Notes: a model not told the origin generated them from the sequence alone. Positions 7,857 through 16,056 are shown, counted from the first letter of the stretch. The stretch is 64,000 nt of DNA from CAZHNW01 sp942491575 (GCA_942491575.1 CALOBT010000031.1:1-64000); one strand, 5' to 3'. Translations and numbers: made by a program.

Positions 7857-9146
7857 TTAGCAGCCTTCCAGGTCATCATCAGACCCTTTGGCGTTTATGT
7901 TCACACGTTCTTCTCCGTCACTGTCTTTGGACACTGCCCCGGTTTTTCCTGTGAGTCCCATCTGCAGGCGTGCCTGGACGAAGAGTTTGAAGGTGATAAA
8001 GTCGGTAAGCTCAATGCTGGTTGAGGCTTTTCCATAATCTATCATGGAGAATTCGCCGGTTACCTTCAGGGCCTGGTCCATTATGTAGTAGTGGAGGCCG
8101 CCGCCGATAAAGCTTACGCTGTAATCTGTAAATGCGCTTGAAGTTTTGAGTCGGGCATAGTTAAAGAAATCGTATCGACCGAAGATTTGCATCTTTCCAG
8201 GACCGATATTCCATGGCATGAGCCATGCTGCTTTTGCGTAGAATCCGTTTCTGGTTCCGCTGTCACCGACTGCTCCGATATCATAGTCACTTCCTTTGTA
8301 GGCATCGTCAAAACCTACGGAGAGGAATGCAGCAGATACTGTGAAGGCTCCAACTGGAGTCGGTTGTTCATAGAATATATCAAAGCTGTAGGCCATGTAG
8401 TCATGGATTCCGGTTTGTGCGGTTACATTGTCATATACTGCTTTAGGCTCGTATTGAAAACTTCCACCGATTGTTAGTACCTGTTTTTTGCCGAGGTAGG
8501 TTCCCTTGTAGCCGTATTTGACTTCCTTATCGAAGACACTTAAGTGAATACGTCCGGTGTAGCGGAAGTTTGAAGATGGTGCCGGAGTGCCGTCATTTTT
8601 CTTTCCTTCCATTGCGTCGACGCGGTACTGGAGCCATCCGTCCAGGAAGTTACCCCATACTGCTACACCCATGTCACGGCTTGAGTGAAAGGGGGCGTAG
8701 ACAAAATACGACCTGTCATTGGTAAGGGGGGCGAAACATCCTTCGAGGTTTTCACGGGTCAGGTTGTGCTTAAACTTCCCCACCCGAACATTGAGCCAGT
8801 CCGTAAAGTGGAAACGTACCTGTGCATCAAGAGTGTAAAGTGACTTGTTGCCAAATGAGCTGTCATTTACTGACAGGTTGTTTATTACCTTGTCCTCAAT
8901 GTATTCGACCTGGTAGTAGAAGCCGATCATTTTGTTAAGCTGGCCGATGAAACCGAAGCGGTTTCTTCGGAAATTGAATTCGTGGGTCCAGTCCTTGTCG
9001 CTGCTGCCTGATCCGATGTCGCGGGCCTGGTAGCCGAACTGACCGTCATAGAATATTTTCAGTTTTTCGAGGTCGGCGCCGGCAAAGACGGAACCTGAAA
9101 AAGCGAGAAGTAGAACAAGAACAAGAATTGATTTCATAGATTTCAT
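7857..9146 (-). CDS. Outer-membrane porin (OprO/OprP-like) ending in Gly-Cys
   Basis: A cleavable signal peptide (MKSMKSILVLVLLLAFSGSVFA) precedes about 405 residues of alternating beta-strand pattern with FNFRRNRFGFIGQL and FYYQVEY, like the phosphate-selective porin O/P family. Such porins carry anions through the outer membrane, so sulfur oxyanions or polysulfide would be plausible here. Unlike ordinary porins it does not end with an aromatic residue of the last strand: the barrel seems to finish near LFVQARLQMGL and a charged tail of about 25 residues follows, ending DDLEGC. Such a Cys tail is shared with three other proteins of this locus. It lies in the middle of the rhodanese operon. 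Confidence 0.82.
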   Translation of the reverse strand: MKSMKSILVLVLLLAFSGSVFAGADLEKLKIFYDGQFGYQARDIGSGSSDKDWTHEFNFRRNRFGFIGQLNKMIGFYYQVEYIEDKVINNLSVNDSSFGNKSLYTLDAQVRFHFTDWLNVRVGKFKHNLTRENLEGCFAPLTNDRSYFVYAPFHSSRDMGVAVWGNFLDGWLQYRVDAMEGKKNDGTPAPSSNFRYTGRIHLSVFDKEVKYGYKGTYLGKKQVLTIGGSFQYEPKAVYDNVTAQTGIHDYMAYSFDIFYEQPTPVGAFTVSAAFLSVGFDDAYKGSDYDIGAVGDSGTRNGFYAKAAWLMPWNIGPGKMQIFGRYDFFNYARLKTSSAFTDYSVSFIGGGLHYYIMDQALKVTGEFSMIDYGKASTSIELTDFITFKLFVQARLQMGLTGKTGAVSKDSDGEERVNINAKGSDDDLEGC

Positions 9147-9186
9147 ACTGCAAAACTCCCTTTGTCTGGTCTGGAAACATCCCTTT

Positions 9187-9200
9187 GGGGGTCAGAGCCT
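9187..9200 (+). repeat. Single REP-like copy between porin and small lipoprotein
   Basis: GGGGGTCAGAGCCT lies in the 87-base gap between the two genes of the operon, without a partner copy. Confidence 0.65.
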
Positions 9201-9233
9201 ATTCTCTGTTTTCCCCGGATGCCGATAAAATTT

Positions 9234-9395
9234 TTAGCAGCCACCGCCGCCGCTTGGATTCCCGCCGTCGGTGGTTTCATAAGGATCATAGAAATCACCT
9301 TCACCTTCGTAATCGTCACATCCGATTGTAGTCAGGCCCACGGAGAGAAGCAGGATAAAAAATATACTGCTGATTTTCTTAAAGTGTCCTTTCAT
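9234..9395 (-). CDS. 53-residue lipoprotein ending GGGGC
   Basis: A short gene read directly from the sequence. The start at 9395 has GGAGG eight bases upstream. The product has a basic N-terminus, a hydrophobic stretch (IFFILLLSVGLTTIGC) ending in a lipobox-like TIGC, then a 27-residue acidic and Gly-rich mature part (DDYEGEGDFYDPYE, then a Gly/Ser linker) that ends in four Gly and a final Cys. No family is recognised. The mature part has just two Cys: the lipidated one and the last residue. It would be a flexible, membrane-tethered arm with a terminal thiol, comparable in form with the GGCGG swinging arm of the thiosulfate-oxidation carrier SoxY. This function is inference from form and neighbours only. 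Confidence 0.75.
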   Translation of the reverse strand: MKGHFKKISSIFFILLLSVGLTTIGCDDYEGEGDFYDPYETTDGGNPSGGGGC

Positions 9396-9478
9396 ATCTG
9401 CCTCCACTGGTCCCCGTTTATGGGGATTGTTTGTGAGTAGTTTAGTTTTTCTGATTTATTTTGTTTAATTTTGATGTT

Positions 9479-9529
9479 CGCTGCGGTTTCCCCTGAAACA
9501 GTTTCACTGTTTCAGGGGAAACCGCAGCG
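9479..9529. repeat. Perfect 23-bp inverted repeat (RNA hairpin) inside the sulfur operon
   Basis: Arms 9479-9501 and 9507-9529 are exact complements with a five-base loop (TTTCA). It sits between the rhodanese gene (ends 9591) and the 53-residue lipoprotein (starts 9395). There is no run of T on either side, so it is not a typical intrinsic terminator. It may stabilise or process the operon mRNA, allowing different amounts of the first and later products, or be a fossil of a palindromic element. Confidence 0.7.
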
Positions 9530-9590
9530 ATAAGGTGGCTCTTCAGGGCAGTTGTGTCTTATCGACAGAACTGCTTAATACTCAAAATGA

Positions 9591-10043
9591 TTACTTAAGC
9601 TCGTACCCGGCCTTTTTCCATGCCATAACGCCGCCCTGCATGTTTTTTATTTTAAAACCCATTTTCTTGAGGGTCTGAGCGGCCATAGCTGAACGTCCAC
9701 CGGTTCGGCAGTAGGTTACATAGAGCTGGCCCTTTTTCAGAAGATGGGTTCTGAATTCAATGAGGCCACGTGGGATTTGAATTGCCCCTTTGATCTTCCC
9801 GGATTTTTCAACTTCGTTGAAGAGTTCCTTGCCGTCTTTAGAAAGCATGATACCCCTGACATCGATAAACACGGCTTTTCCGCTATCGAGAAGTGACTTT
9901 GCTTTCTGGACAGAAATTTGTGGGGTAGCTTTTTTAGCCTGGACGATGAGCTGCTGTTTTGTCCATACTCGTGCCGCCTCTGTTGACGTGAAAGCGATGC
10001 CTGCTGTTACAAAAAGTGCTACGAGAATTATTGTTTTTTTCAT
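9591..10043 (-). CDS. Periplasmic single-domain rhodanese
   Basis: A 150-residue protein with a signal peptide (MKKTIILVALFVTAGIAFTSTEA) and one rhodanese domain: AVFIDVRG, then the active-site loop TYCRTGGRSAMAA with the persulfide-forming Cys, and MQGGVMAWKKAGYELK at the end. Rhodaneses move sulfane sulfur between donors such as thiosulfate or polysulfide and thiols. It is the first gene of the minus-strand operon controlled by the two TetR-type operators at 10147 and 10257. A GAGGAG element lies about 12 bases before the ATG, slightly far. It is the simplest of the locus's rhodanese proteins and has no Cys tail. Confidence 0.92.
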   Translation of the reverse strand: MKKTIILVALFVTAGIAFTSTEAARVWTKQQLIVQAKKATPQISVQKAKSLLDSGKAVFIDVRGIMLSKDGKELFNEVEKSGKIKGAIQIPRGLIEFRTHLLKKGQLYVTYCRTGGRSAMAAQTLKKMGFKIKNMQGGVMAWKKAGYELK

Positions 10044-10146
10044 GATTATTCATTTCTCCTCGAGATTGATTTCCTCCTGTCCGGTTGGCATTTTACCTGA
10101 AGAGCCCTTCCGTTGGTGCTTTCCCGGTGGAGTGTATCGGTGCAAT

Positions 10147-10166
10147 TAGAATGAATAGTCATTCTA
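10147..10166 (-). promoter_or_regulatory. TetR-type operator 1
   Basis: AGAATGAATAGTCATTCT (10148-10165) with flanking T/A forms a 20-bp near-palindrome 104 bases upstream of the rhodanese start. It differs at one position from the symmetrical consensus AGAATGAATATTCATTCT that the three sites of this locus suggest. Confidence 0.7.
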
Positions 10167-10256
10167 GTGAGCATTCATAAAAAATTGCGCATAAATTTAA
10201 TGGTAATTTATTAAATCAGCGCAACTGATTTGCTCAACCTCACCTGGTATCAAAAT

Positions 10257-10287
10257 TAGAAAGAATGTTCATTCTAGTCAATATTTT
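10257..10287 (-). promoter_or_regulatory. TetR-type operator 2 with promoter for the minus-strand operon
   Basis: Read on the minus strand: TTGACT, then 17 bases that contain AGAATGAACATTCTTTC, then TAATTT. The 18-bp operator occupies 10258-10275, exactly the spacer between -35 and -10 plus one base, so a bound repressor would block the polymerase. The same arrangement is found at 12187-12215 for the plus-strand operon. The untranslated leader to the rhodanese start would be about 200 bases and includes operator 1. Confidence 0.7.
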
Positions 10288-10395
10288 TTTGCCGTTTTTG
10301 GCATTTTTTCGACTGATTGGTCGAAAAAATGCTGATTTTGGGCTATAGATTTTTGAAATAATTGGTTTTTGTCTATTTAGAAGATGAAATTTATT

Positions 10396-10499
10396 GGGGT
10401 CAGAGCATATTGAGGGAATTTCAATTTGGTGATTTTTGGGAAAGCGGGACTGATTTTATTGCAGGAGGCCAGTTTCTTCTAAGCAGAGGCTCTGACCCC
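10396..10499. repeat. Inverted pair of REP-like copies downstream of tetR
   Basis: GGGGTCAGAGCAT at 10396-10408 and GAGGCTCTGACCCC ending at 10499 face each other about 80 bases apart, next to the tetR stop codon. Apart from these and the two operators, the 468-base gap between the rhodanese and tetR genes holds no gene. Confidence 0.7.
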
Positions 10500-10511
10500 G
10501 TGGGTATAAAA

Positions 10512-11108
10512 TCAGGATTTTATGGCATCCCAGCAAATTTGAAAGGTATCATCTAAACGAGGCAACATTTCCCCCTCCAGGAGGCGATGAAATTTCAAGT
10601 CGATAATTTGGAGTGGGATTCCGATAAATGAAGCGGTCAGGATATCGGCAGATGCATCCTTAAGTAATTCTTCCTTCTTGCATTCTTCAATCAGTTCTCT
10701 CACCGCAACAAATAGTTGGGATGGACATGCAGGGTCTACCGGCTCCTGTATCTCTTCGTGATTGGTATAGAATATGTACTGGAGTCTGATGGGGGCATTA
10801 TCTGCCTGTTCGAAAAGATGATAAATTACTGCCCGGAGTTTTCTTTTCAGGTTTTGTTCATTGTCCATCCGCAGGCAGAGACTTGAGACGCATATGCTGG
10901 TACTGTACTCATAGAGTTCAGCGGCCAGGTGTTGTTTGTTTTCAAAATGATGATAGATGGAACCGATGCTCACGCCACTTTTTTTGACTATATCGGGGAT
11001 AGTTGTATTAAAATATCCCTTGGTTACGAAAAGTTCCTGTGCGGCAAGTAGTATTTGTTCTATAGTAGGCGTAAGTTTCTTGCAGCCGTTATGGGTGCAT
11101 TCCTGCAT
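10512..11108 (-). CDS. TetR-family regulator, unusually rich in cysteine
   Basis: An N-terminal TetR helix-turn-helix (about residues 14-60: ILLAAQELFVTKGYFNTTIP, DIVKKSGVSIGSIYHHFENK) is followed by an all-helical ligand domain; 198 residues is usual. It has seven Cys (residues 4, 9, 73, 78, 128, 143, 192), including CX4C pairs at the N-terminus and at 73-78, so sensing of polysulfide or redox state is possible but unproven. CAGGAG lies about nine bases before the start. Three copies of an 18-bp palindrome of the size TetR proteins bind lie next to it and upstream of both flanking operons, making it the probable regulator of the whole sulfur locus. Confidence 0.9.
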   Translation of the reverse strand: MQECTHNGCKKLTPTIEQILLAAQELFVTKGYFNTTIPDIVKKSGVSIGSIYHHFENKQHLAAELYEYSTSICVSSLCLRMDNEQNLKRKLRAVIYHLFEQADNAPIRLQYIFYTNHEEIQEPVDPACPSQLFVAVRELIEECKKEELLKDASADILTASFIGIPLQIIDLKFHRLLEGEMLPRLDDTFQICWDAIKS

Positions 11109-11420
11109 AATTGCATGCTCCTGAATATATTTTTATATGGATTGGATTTTTCTTGAGAATATTGTTTGGCTTTAGAAAAACATTTTCAGTAACAGAATGT
11201 ATGCTCTAAAAAATCAAGAAGAAAAATTTAAAAAAGAAATTTATTGGTATTAATTGCGCAATCTGATGTTTTATGGCTATATAATTATGAAATTATTGCT
11301 GCTAAATATCCTAAGCTTAGAATGTTAATTCCATCTTTTGGGCAGGTCTTGCTAAAAATCGAATATGTGAGCCTGGCTTTCCTGCTATATTAATGGTTTC
11401 TAAATTACGCAGTATTTAGA

Positions 11421-11490
11421 GGGGTCAGAGCCTGCATGAACAGGGGAGAAGGTTCCGGTAGTCTTGTTGCTTCAATGGGGTCAGAGCATC
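11421..11490 (+). repeat. Two direct REP-like copies between tetR and mobB
   Basis: GGGGTCAGAGCCT at 11421-11433 and GGGGTCAGAGCATC at 11477-11490, same orientation. The 441-base gap from 11109 to 11549 is otherwise AT-rich and I see no gene, RNA or clear promoter apart from the expected start region of tetR. Confidence 0.7.
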
Positions 11491-11549
11491 ATCCTTTTTT
11501 AAGTAATATTTATTCTTGATCTTTCTTTGTTTCTATAGTAGAATCTTTT

Positions 11550-12044
11550 TCAGGTGAGGATTTCCTTTTTAATATATTCTGAAATCAAATGTATATCGTT
11601 CCTTCTGAATTGAGGCAGGTCTGTTTCAATATCACGGTCAGTAACAACGGCTCTGACCCCGGTGAGGCCGGATTGAAAGAGTGGGGCTTCTTCTGAATCA
11701 CCTATAATTTCAATTTTTGGAGAAGCGAGATCTTTGAAACCTTCGATAATCAGCAGGTCAATATTTTGGGAAAGGAACTTTTCTGCCACCTCAAGGGGAT
11801 TCATCGGTTTTTCCAGATCGGAGACCATTCCTATTTTTGAATCATTTGTAATGAGAACGGTATCTGCACCGGCATCTCTGTGGCGATACGAGTCTTTCCC
11901 CTTTTTGTCGAAGGAAAAGTCGTGATGTGTATGTTTTATTACGGCAATCCGGTAATTTTGATCTTTAAAAATTTTAATTAATTTTTCAATGAGGGTTGTT
12001 TTGCCGGAATTTGAGCGGCCAACGAGAGAAATGATGGGAATCAT
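11550..12044 (-). CDS. mobB: MobB, molybdopterin-guanine dinucleotide biosynthesis adapter
   Basis: A 164-residue P-loop protein with the MobB start SLVGRSNSGKTTLIEKLI (Walker A), then VIKHTHHDFSFDKKGKDSYRHRDAGAD, which is characteristic of MobB, and LLIIEGFKD. MobB binds GTP and helps MobA to attach GMP to molybdopterin, making the bis-MGD cofactor that the molybdoenzyme encoded at 13827 needs. No mobA lies nearby. A REP-like copy (11649-11660) lies within the gene and encodes GVRAVV. The gene is divergent from the molybdoenzyme operon, with 215 bases between them that hold the third operator. Confidence 0.93.
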   Translation of the reverse strand: MIPIISLVGRSNSGKTTLIEKLIKIFKDQNYRIAVIKHTHHDFSFDKKGKDSYRHRDAGADTVLITNDSKIGMVSDLEKPMNPLEVAEKFLSQNIDLLIIEGFKDLASPKIEIIGDSEEAPLFQSGLTGVRAVVTDRDIETDLPQFRRNDIHLISEYIKKEILT

Positions 12045-12186
12045 GGTTATTTCCTGGAATTATTGGAATTAAAATTCTACTAATATATTTTATTACGAAT
12101 TCACAGTTATTTTATGATAAATTTACGGTATTTTGTCTATAATTTTAATTTTTTTTAGATGAAAAGCTGAGTATAAAATTTTTTAA

Positions 12187-12215
12187 TTGACTAGAATGAA
12201 TATTCGTTCTGTTGT
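12187..12215 (+). promoter_or_regulatory. TetR-type operator 3 with promoter for the molybdoenzyme operon
   Basis: TTGACT at 12187-12192, then the operator AGAATGAATATTCGTTCT at 12193-12210, with a weak -10 candidate TGTTGT at 12210-12215. The placement between -35 and -10 matches the minus-strand promoter at 10257-10287. A second -10-like TATACA lies about 20 bases further. This links the two arms of the sulfur locus. Confidence 0.65.
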
Positions 12216-12259
12216 CTGTTTTGTCAGCTTTATACATTTAATGACATGAGGGGTCTAAT

Positions 12260-13786
12260 GTGATGGTGAGAATAAATATTTTAACTTTTGTTTTAACCGC
12301 CGGTCTTTCTTTCGTCCTTGCCTGCGGAAATGAGAAGCCGGATCCCGTCTACAATGACATAAACTGTGTTATTGGCAATGAAAAAGAAGCGAAAGACGGC
12401 CGTTATATTGCAAAATTTATCAGTATCGATACAAAGGCACACTATATCACCTTTTCTGTTTATCCTCAAAAATATACCATTGCCTATGATGAAAAAACAG
12501 TATGGGGCTGGTACAATGGTGTTGATAACCTGAATAAATTAAAGAATAAACGCGGACTCTGCATCAGTATAGATTACGGGGTAAAAAATAAACGCAGCAT
12601 CGCCAGAAAGATTTCTATTCTACATACAGCCAAAGTCCCCAAAGGGATGCTCATTAATCATACTGCTCTTTTAAAGGCAATGAAGGGTATCCCCGCAAAA
12701 AATAAAAAACTGGTTATTGTAGACAGCAGACCAAAAAATGAATGGAGAAAGGCTTCAATCCCCGGATCGATAAATATTCCCCTGGTTGATCTGGAAAGCG
12801 GAAATGGAATAAAAAAACTTCCCCCTGATAAAAATACTATGCTGGTATTCTATTGCGGCGGATATCACTGTCGAATGGCCCCCAGCGGTGCTTCCTTTGC
12901 AGTAAAGGAAGGTTATAAAAATGTGCGGATCTATCACGCTGGCTATCCCGACTGGACTCTGTACGGTAAGGCGGGTTATATACAGCCAGACCTGGTTGAT
13001 ACCTATGTTCGAACCAGGGAACCGATGATCTTGATTGATATCCGGGAGGCTGCCCATGTGGGGCATATTCCAGGTGCATTCTCACTGGCTCAAACTTCCT
13101 TTAAAAAATTGATGAAAGAACTGCCGGATACCCGCAATGCAATGGAAAGGGCACCCATTATTGTATATGGGAATATTGAACTTGAGCGGAAGGCTTTTGA
13201 AATTGCCAACTCTATTGCCTCCGGGGGATACCGAAACGTGACGGTAATTGCCGGTGGTTGGGAAGAATACAAGGCAACCGGAAGAATTACCAGGGACGCC
13301 CTTGTCAGCGGGATCGCATATAGTCACCGGAAGGGACCGGGAGAACTGTCAGCTGAAGAGATGTTTCGTGTTGTATGTGAACCGAAGCCGGGGCATGTAG
13401 AATTTCTTGATGTCAGGCGGAAGGAGGAAGTCGCCGCCTATCAGGGAATGCTGAAGCTGGGAGCCCTTAATATCCCCTTTAATGAATTAAAAAAATCGCT
13501 CAACAGGCTTGATGGCAAAAAGGTCTATTATCTTTTCTGTACCTCCGGTGTCAGGTCCCGTCTCGTGCGGGATATACTGGATAAAGAGGGGATTGAAGCA
13601 TATTACATGTACGGAACAATAAAACCGGATGGGAAGGGAGGACTTTATTTTGAAGACTTCCATCTTACTCCTAAAATTATAAAACGTCTTACGGCACCGG
13701 CTGAAGTTAAAAAAGTTAAACAGAAAACTTTTGATAAAGCATCTACCGGCGGCACTTCGGCGGCTAAAGAAGAAGAGGGCTGCTGA
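12260..13786 (+). CDS. Lipoprotein with three rhodanese-like domains, ends in Gly-Cys
   Basis: A lipoprotein signal ends in VLAC at residue 22. A beta-rich N-terminal domain of about 110 residues is followed by three rhodanese-like modules. Module 1 (VIVDSRPKNEW ... FYCGGYHCRMAPSG) and module 3 (EFLDVRRKEEV ... LFCTSGVRSRLV) keep the active Cys; module 2 (ILIDIREAAHVGHIPGAF ... IVYGNIELERKA) lost it. The last residues are acidic and end EEEGC, as in three other proteins here. The frame opens with GTG at 12260, ATG follows at 12263; GAGGGG lies upstream of both. First gene of the plus-strand operon, it probably delivers sulfane sulfur to or from the Tat-exported molybdoenzyme encoded 40 bases later. 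Confidence 0.9.
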   Translation: MMVRINILTFVLTAGLSFVLACGNEKPDPVYNDINCVIGNEKEAKDGRYIAKFISIDTKAHYITFSVYPQKYTIAYDEKTVWGWYNGVDNLNKLKNKRGLCISIDYGVKNKRSIARKISILHTAKVPKGMLINHTALLKAMKGIPAKNKKLVIVDSRPKNEWRKASIPGSINIPLVDLESGNGIKKLPPDKNTMLVFYCGGYHCRMAPSGASFAVKEGYKNVRIYHAGYPDWTLYGKAGYIQPDLVDTYVRTREPMILIDIREAAHVGHIPGAFSLAQTSFKKLMKELPDTRNAMERAPIIVYGNIELERKAFEIANSIASGGYRNVTVIAGGWEEYKATGRITRDALVSGIAYSHRKGPGELSAEEMFRVVCEPKPGHVEFLDVRRKEEVAAYQGMLKLGALNIPFNELKKSLNRLDGKKVYYLFCTSGVRSRLVRDILDKEGIEAYYMYGTIKPDGKGGLYFEDFHLTPKIIKRLTAPAEVKKVKQKTFDKASTGGTSAAKEEEGC

Positions 13787-13826
13787 TTCCGGCATCTGCT
13801 GGAATTCACACTAACGGGGTGAAAGA

Positions 13827-16052
13827 ATGAAGAAGATAACGAGAAGGAAGTTTATAAAGATTTCTCAGGATACTATGGTGAAGGGAGCTGTCGGAGTTGG
13901 CGCCGCCTCTCTGATTGCGAAGAACTGGGATAAAATTGAAACTGCTGCGTCTGCTGCTGAAGGTAAAACTGTAAAAAAGAACGCTGAAAAGATTATTCCA
14001 AGTTACTGCGATGTATGCTTTTTTGGATGTGGAATAAATGTTACGGTGAAAGACGGGGTTGCTGTCAAAATTGAAGGGAATCCGGCGCACCCGCTTTCAA
14101 GGGGTATGCTCTGTCCCCGGGGAACTGCGGGGCTTGGTCAGTTATATGATCCTGATCGGCTGAAGACACCCCTTCTCCGTACCTCCTTCATGGGATTCCA
14201 GCGTTTTAAGGAAGTCTCATGGGAAGAGGCCCTTGATTATATCGCAGAGAAAATGCTGGCTATTCAGAAAAAACATGGCCCCCAGGCCCTGGCCCTCATG
14301 AAACATGGTAAGGGGGCAGCCCCATTTGTTAAACTGTGGCATGCTCTCGGTTCCGCAACTGAGGCACACCCCTCCTACGGACAGTGCCGGGGGGCAAGGG
14401 ACGTGGGATGGCGCCTTACCTATGGAGTGGATCCCGGTGGCCTGGAACGTATTGCCCTTGATAAAGCGAAGGTCGTTGCCTTCTTCGGCGGGCACCTGGG
14501 GGAGAATATGCACAATACCACCGTGCAGGATTTTACCCAGGGGCTTGACAGGGGGGCAAAAAATATAGTTGTTGATCCGCGCTTTTCAACAGCCGCCGGT
14601 AAGGCAAAGTACTGGCTCCCCATCAAACCGGGTACTGACCTTGCGTTGATTCTTGCATGGATCCATGTGCTGGTCTATGAAGGCCTTTATGATAAAGAAT
14701 TTGTAGAGAAATATACCTATGGCTTTGAAGCCCTTAAGGACCATGTAAAGGACATGACCCCTGAGTGGGCTTCTCCCTATACGGGGATTTCCGCAAAGGA
14801 CATCAGGGAATCAGCGAGAGAGCTTGGAAATGCCATCCCGGAAGCTGTTGTTTTCCCCGGGCGGAGATTTGCCTGGTATGGTGATGACACTCAGCGGGCC
14901 AGGGCAATGGCAATTGTAAATGCCCTCCTGGGATCATGGGGAAGAGAGACGGGAATTTTTCTCGGTGATCGATTTACGATTCCACCTTACAGCAGGGCAC
15001 CACACGGGAAGCATCCTTCCAAACATGCCATTAACTATAAGGAACAGTTTCCCCTTGCCAGCAGTACACCCCTGCAGAATATCATTGAGGCATCCATTCC
15101 GGGGCGTTACGATAAGAACATTAAAGACTCACTGATAAAGATGTGGCTCGTATATGGGACGAACCTTCCTTATTCAGTTCCGAATCCCCAGGCAATTGTC
15201 GAGGCAGCCCAGTACCTGGATCTCCTGGTTGTTGTAGAAACGATGCCTGCGGAGATGACCGGTTTCGCGGATGTTGTTCTTCCTGATACTACATATCTCG
15301 AACGATACGACGCCCTTAATAATCCGCCATGGCGGGAGCCCTTTGCGTCAATCCGTCAGCCAGTTGTTAAGCCTCTCCACAATAGTAAACCGGGATGGTG
15401 GATGGCGAAGGGACTTGCTGACCGTCTTGGACTGGGGGACGCCTTCCCCTATAATGATTTTGAAGAAGTAATCGACGACCAGCTGAAACAGCTCGGTTCA
15501 AGTATAGAGGATATCAATAAAAAGGGGGGTGTCCTGAAAAAGAAATACCGTAAACCTAAAATGAAATTCAAGACACCGACTGGGAAGGTTGAACTTTATT
15601 CCACAAAGCTGAAGGAAGCCGGATTCAACCCACTGCCTTCATTCGTTGAGCCGAAATCGGCTCCCGAAGGATATTTCAGACTGATCACGGGGCGTGCCGC
15701 TCAGCATACCTTTTCAAGGACCATTAACAATCAGATGCTGCATGAGGTCTATCCTGAAAATGCCCTCTGGGTCAATCCTGATATCGCCCGAAATTTTAAA
15801 CTGGATAACGGTGATTTTGTAGTATTGAAAAACCAGAGCGGAATAGTCAGCCGGCAGATAAAAGTCAGAATAACCGACAGGATTCGAAATGACTGTGTAT
15901 ACATGGTTCACGGCTTTGGCCGGAATGACAAGAGGCTTCGGACCGCCTTCGGGCGTGGCGCTGATGACAATGTACTCCTGTCAGACTACGCAGTTGACCC
16001 CATCATGGGGGGAACCGGTTCACAGATAAATTTTGTGACATTTGTAAAGTGA
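13827..16052 (+). CDS. Molybdopterin oxidoreductase, polysulfide/thiosulfate reductase-like catalytic subunit
   Basis: A twin-arginine signal (TRRKFIKIS) exports the folded enzyme. A [4Fe-4S] site is formed by C61, C64, C68 and C96 (YCDVCFFGC ... MLCPRG). C187 in SYGQCRGARDVG is the likely Mo ligand, as in the PsrA/PhsA/Nap type of DMSO-reductase family enzymes. The C-terminal GRAAQHTFSRTINN and VHGFGRND fit cofactor-binding domain IV. At 741 residues it is close to PsrA and PhsA. With the ferredoxin and cytochrome b genes that follow it forms a three-part periplasmic, quinone-linked enzyme. The direction (reduction of polysulfide, thiosulfate or sulfur, or oxidation) and substrate cannot be fixed from sequence; the rhodanese neighbours argue for sulfane sulfur. 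Confidence 0.92.
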   Translation: MKKITRRKFIKISQDTMVKGAVGVGAASLIAKNWDKIETAASAAEGKTVKKNAEKIIPSYCDVCFFGCGINVTVKDGVAVKIEGNPAHPLSRGMLCPRGTAGLGQLYDPDRLKTPLLRTSFMGFQRFKEVSWEEALDYIAEKMLAIQKKHGPQALALMKHGKGAAPFVKLWHALGSATEAHPSYGQCRGARDVGWRLTYGVDPGGLERIALDKAKVVAFFGGHLGENMHNTTVQDFTQGLDRGAKNIVVDPRFSTAAGKAKYWLPIKPGTDLALILAWIHVLVYEGLYDKEFVEKYTYGFEALKDHVKDMTPEWASPYTGISAKDIRESARELGNAIPEAVVFPGRRFAWYGDDTQRARAMAIVNALLGSWGRETGIFLGDRFTIPPYSRAPHGKHPSKHAINYKEQFPLASSTPLQNIIEASIPGRYDKNIKDSLIKMWLVYGTNLPYSVPNPQAIVEAAQYLDLLVVVETMPAEMTGFADVVLPDTTYLERYDALNNPPWREPFASIRQPVVKPLHNSKPGWWMAKGLADRLGLGDAFPYNDFEEVIDDQLKQLGSSIEDINKKGGVLKKKYRKPKMKFKTPTGKVELYSTKLKEAGFNPLPSFVEPKSAPEGYFRLITGRAAQHTFSRTINNQMLHEVYPENALWVNPDIARNFKLDNGDFVVLKNQSGIVSRQIKVRITDRIRNDCVYMVHGFGRNDKRLRTAFGRGADDNVLLSDYAVDPIMGGTGSQINFVTFVK

Positions 16053-16056
16053 GGGA

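Noticed and set aside
9162..9440. 92-residue plus-strand frame in the rhodanese operon
   Set aside because: Antisense to the 53-residue lipoprotein, which has a better ribosome site, signal and context.
1648..11490. Regular short repeats as a possible CRISPR array
   Set aside because: Units are 12-15 bases, irregularly spaced, in both orientations and partly within genes, with no cas genes. They fit REP elements.
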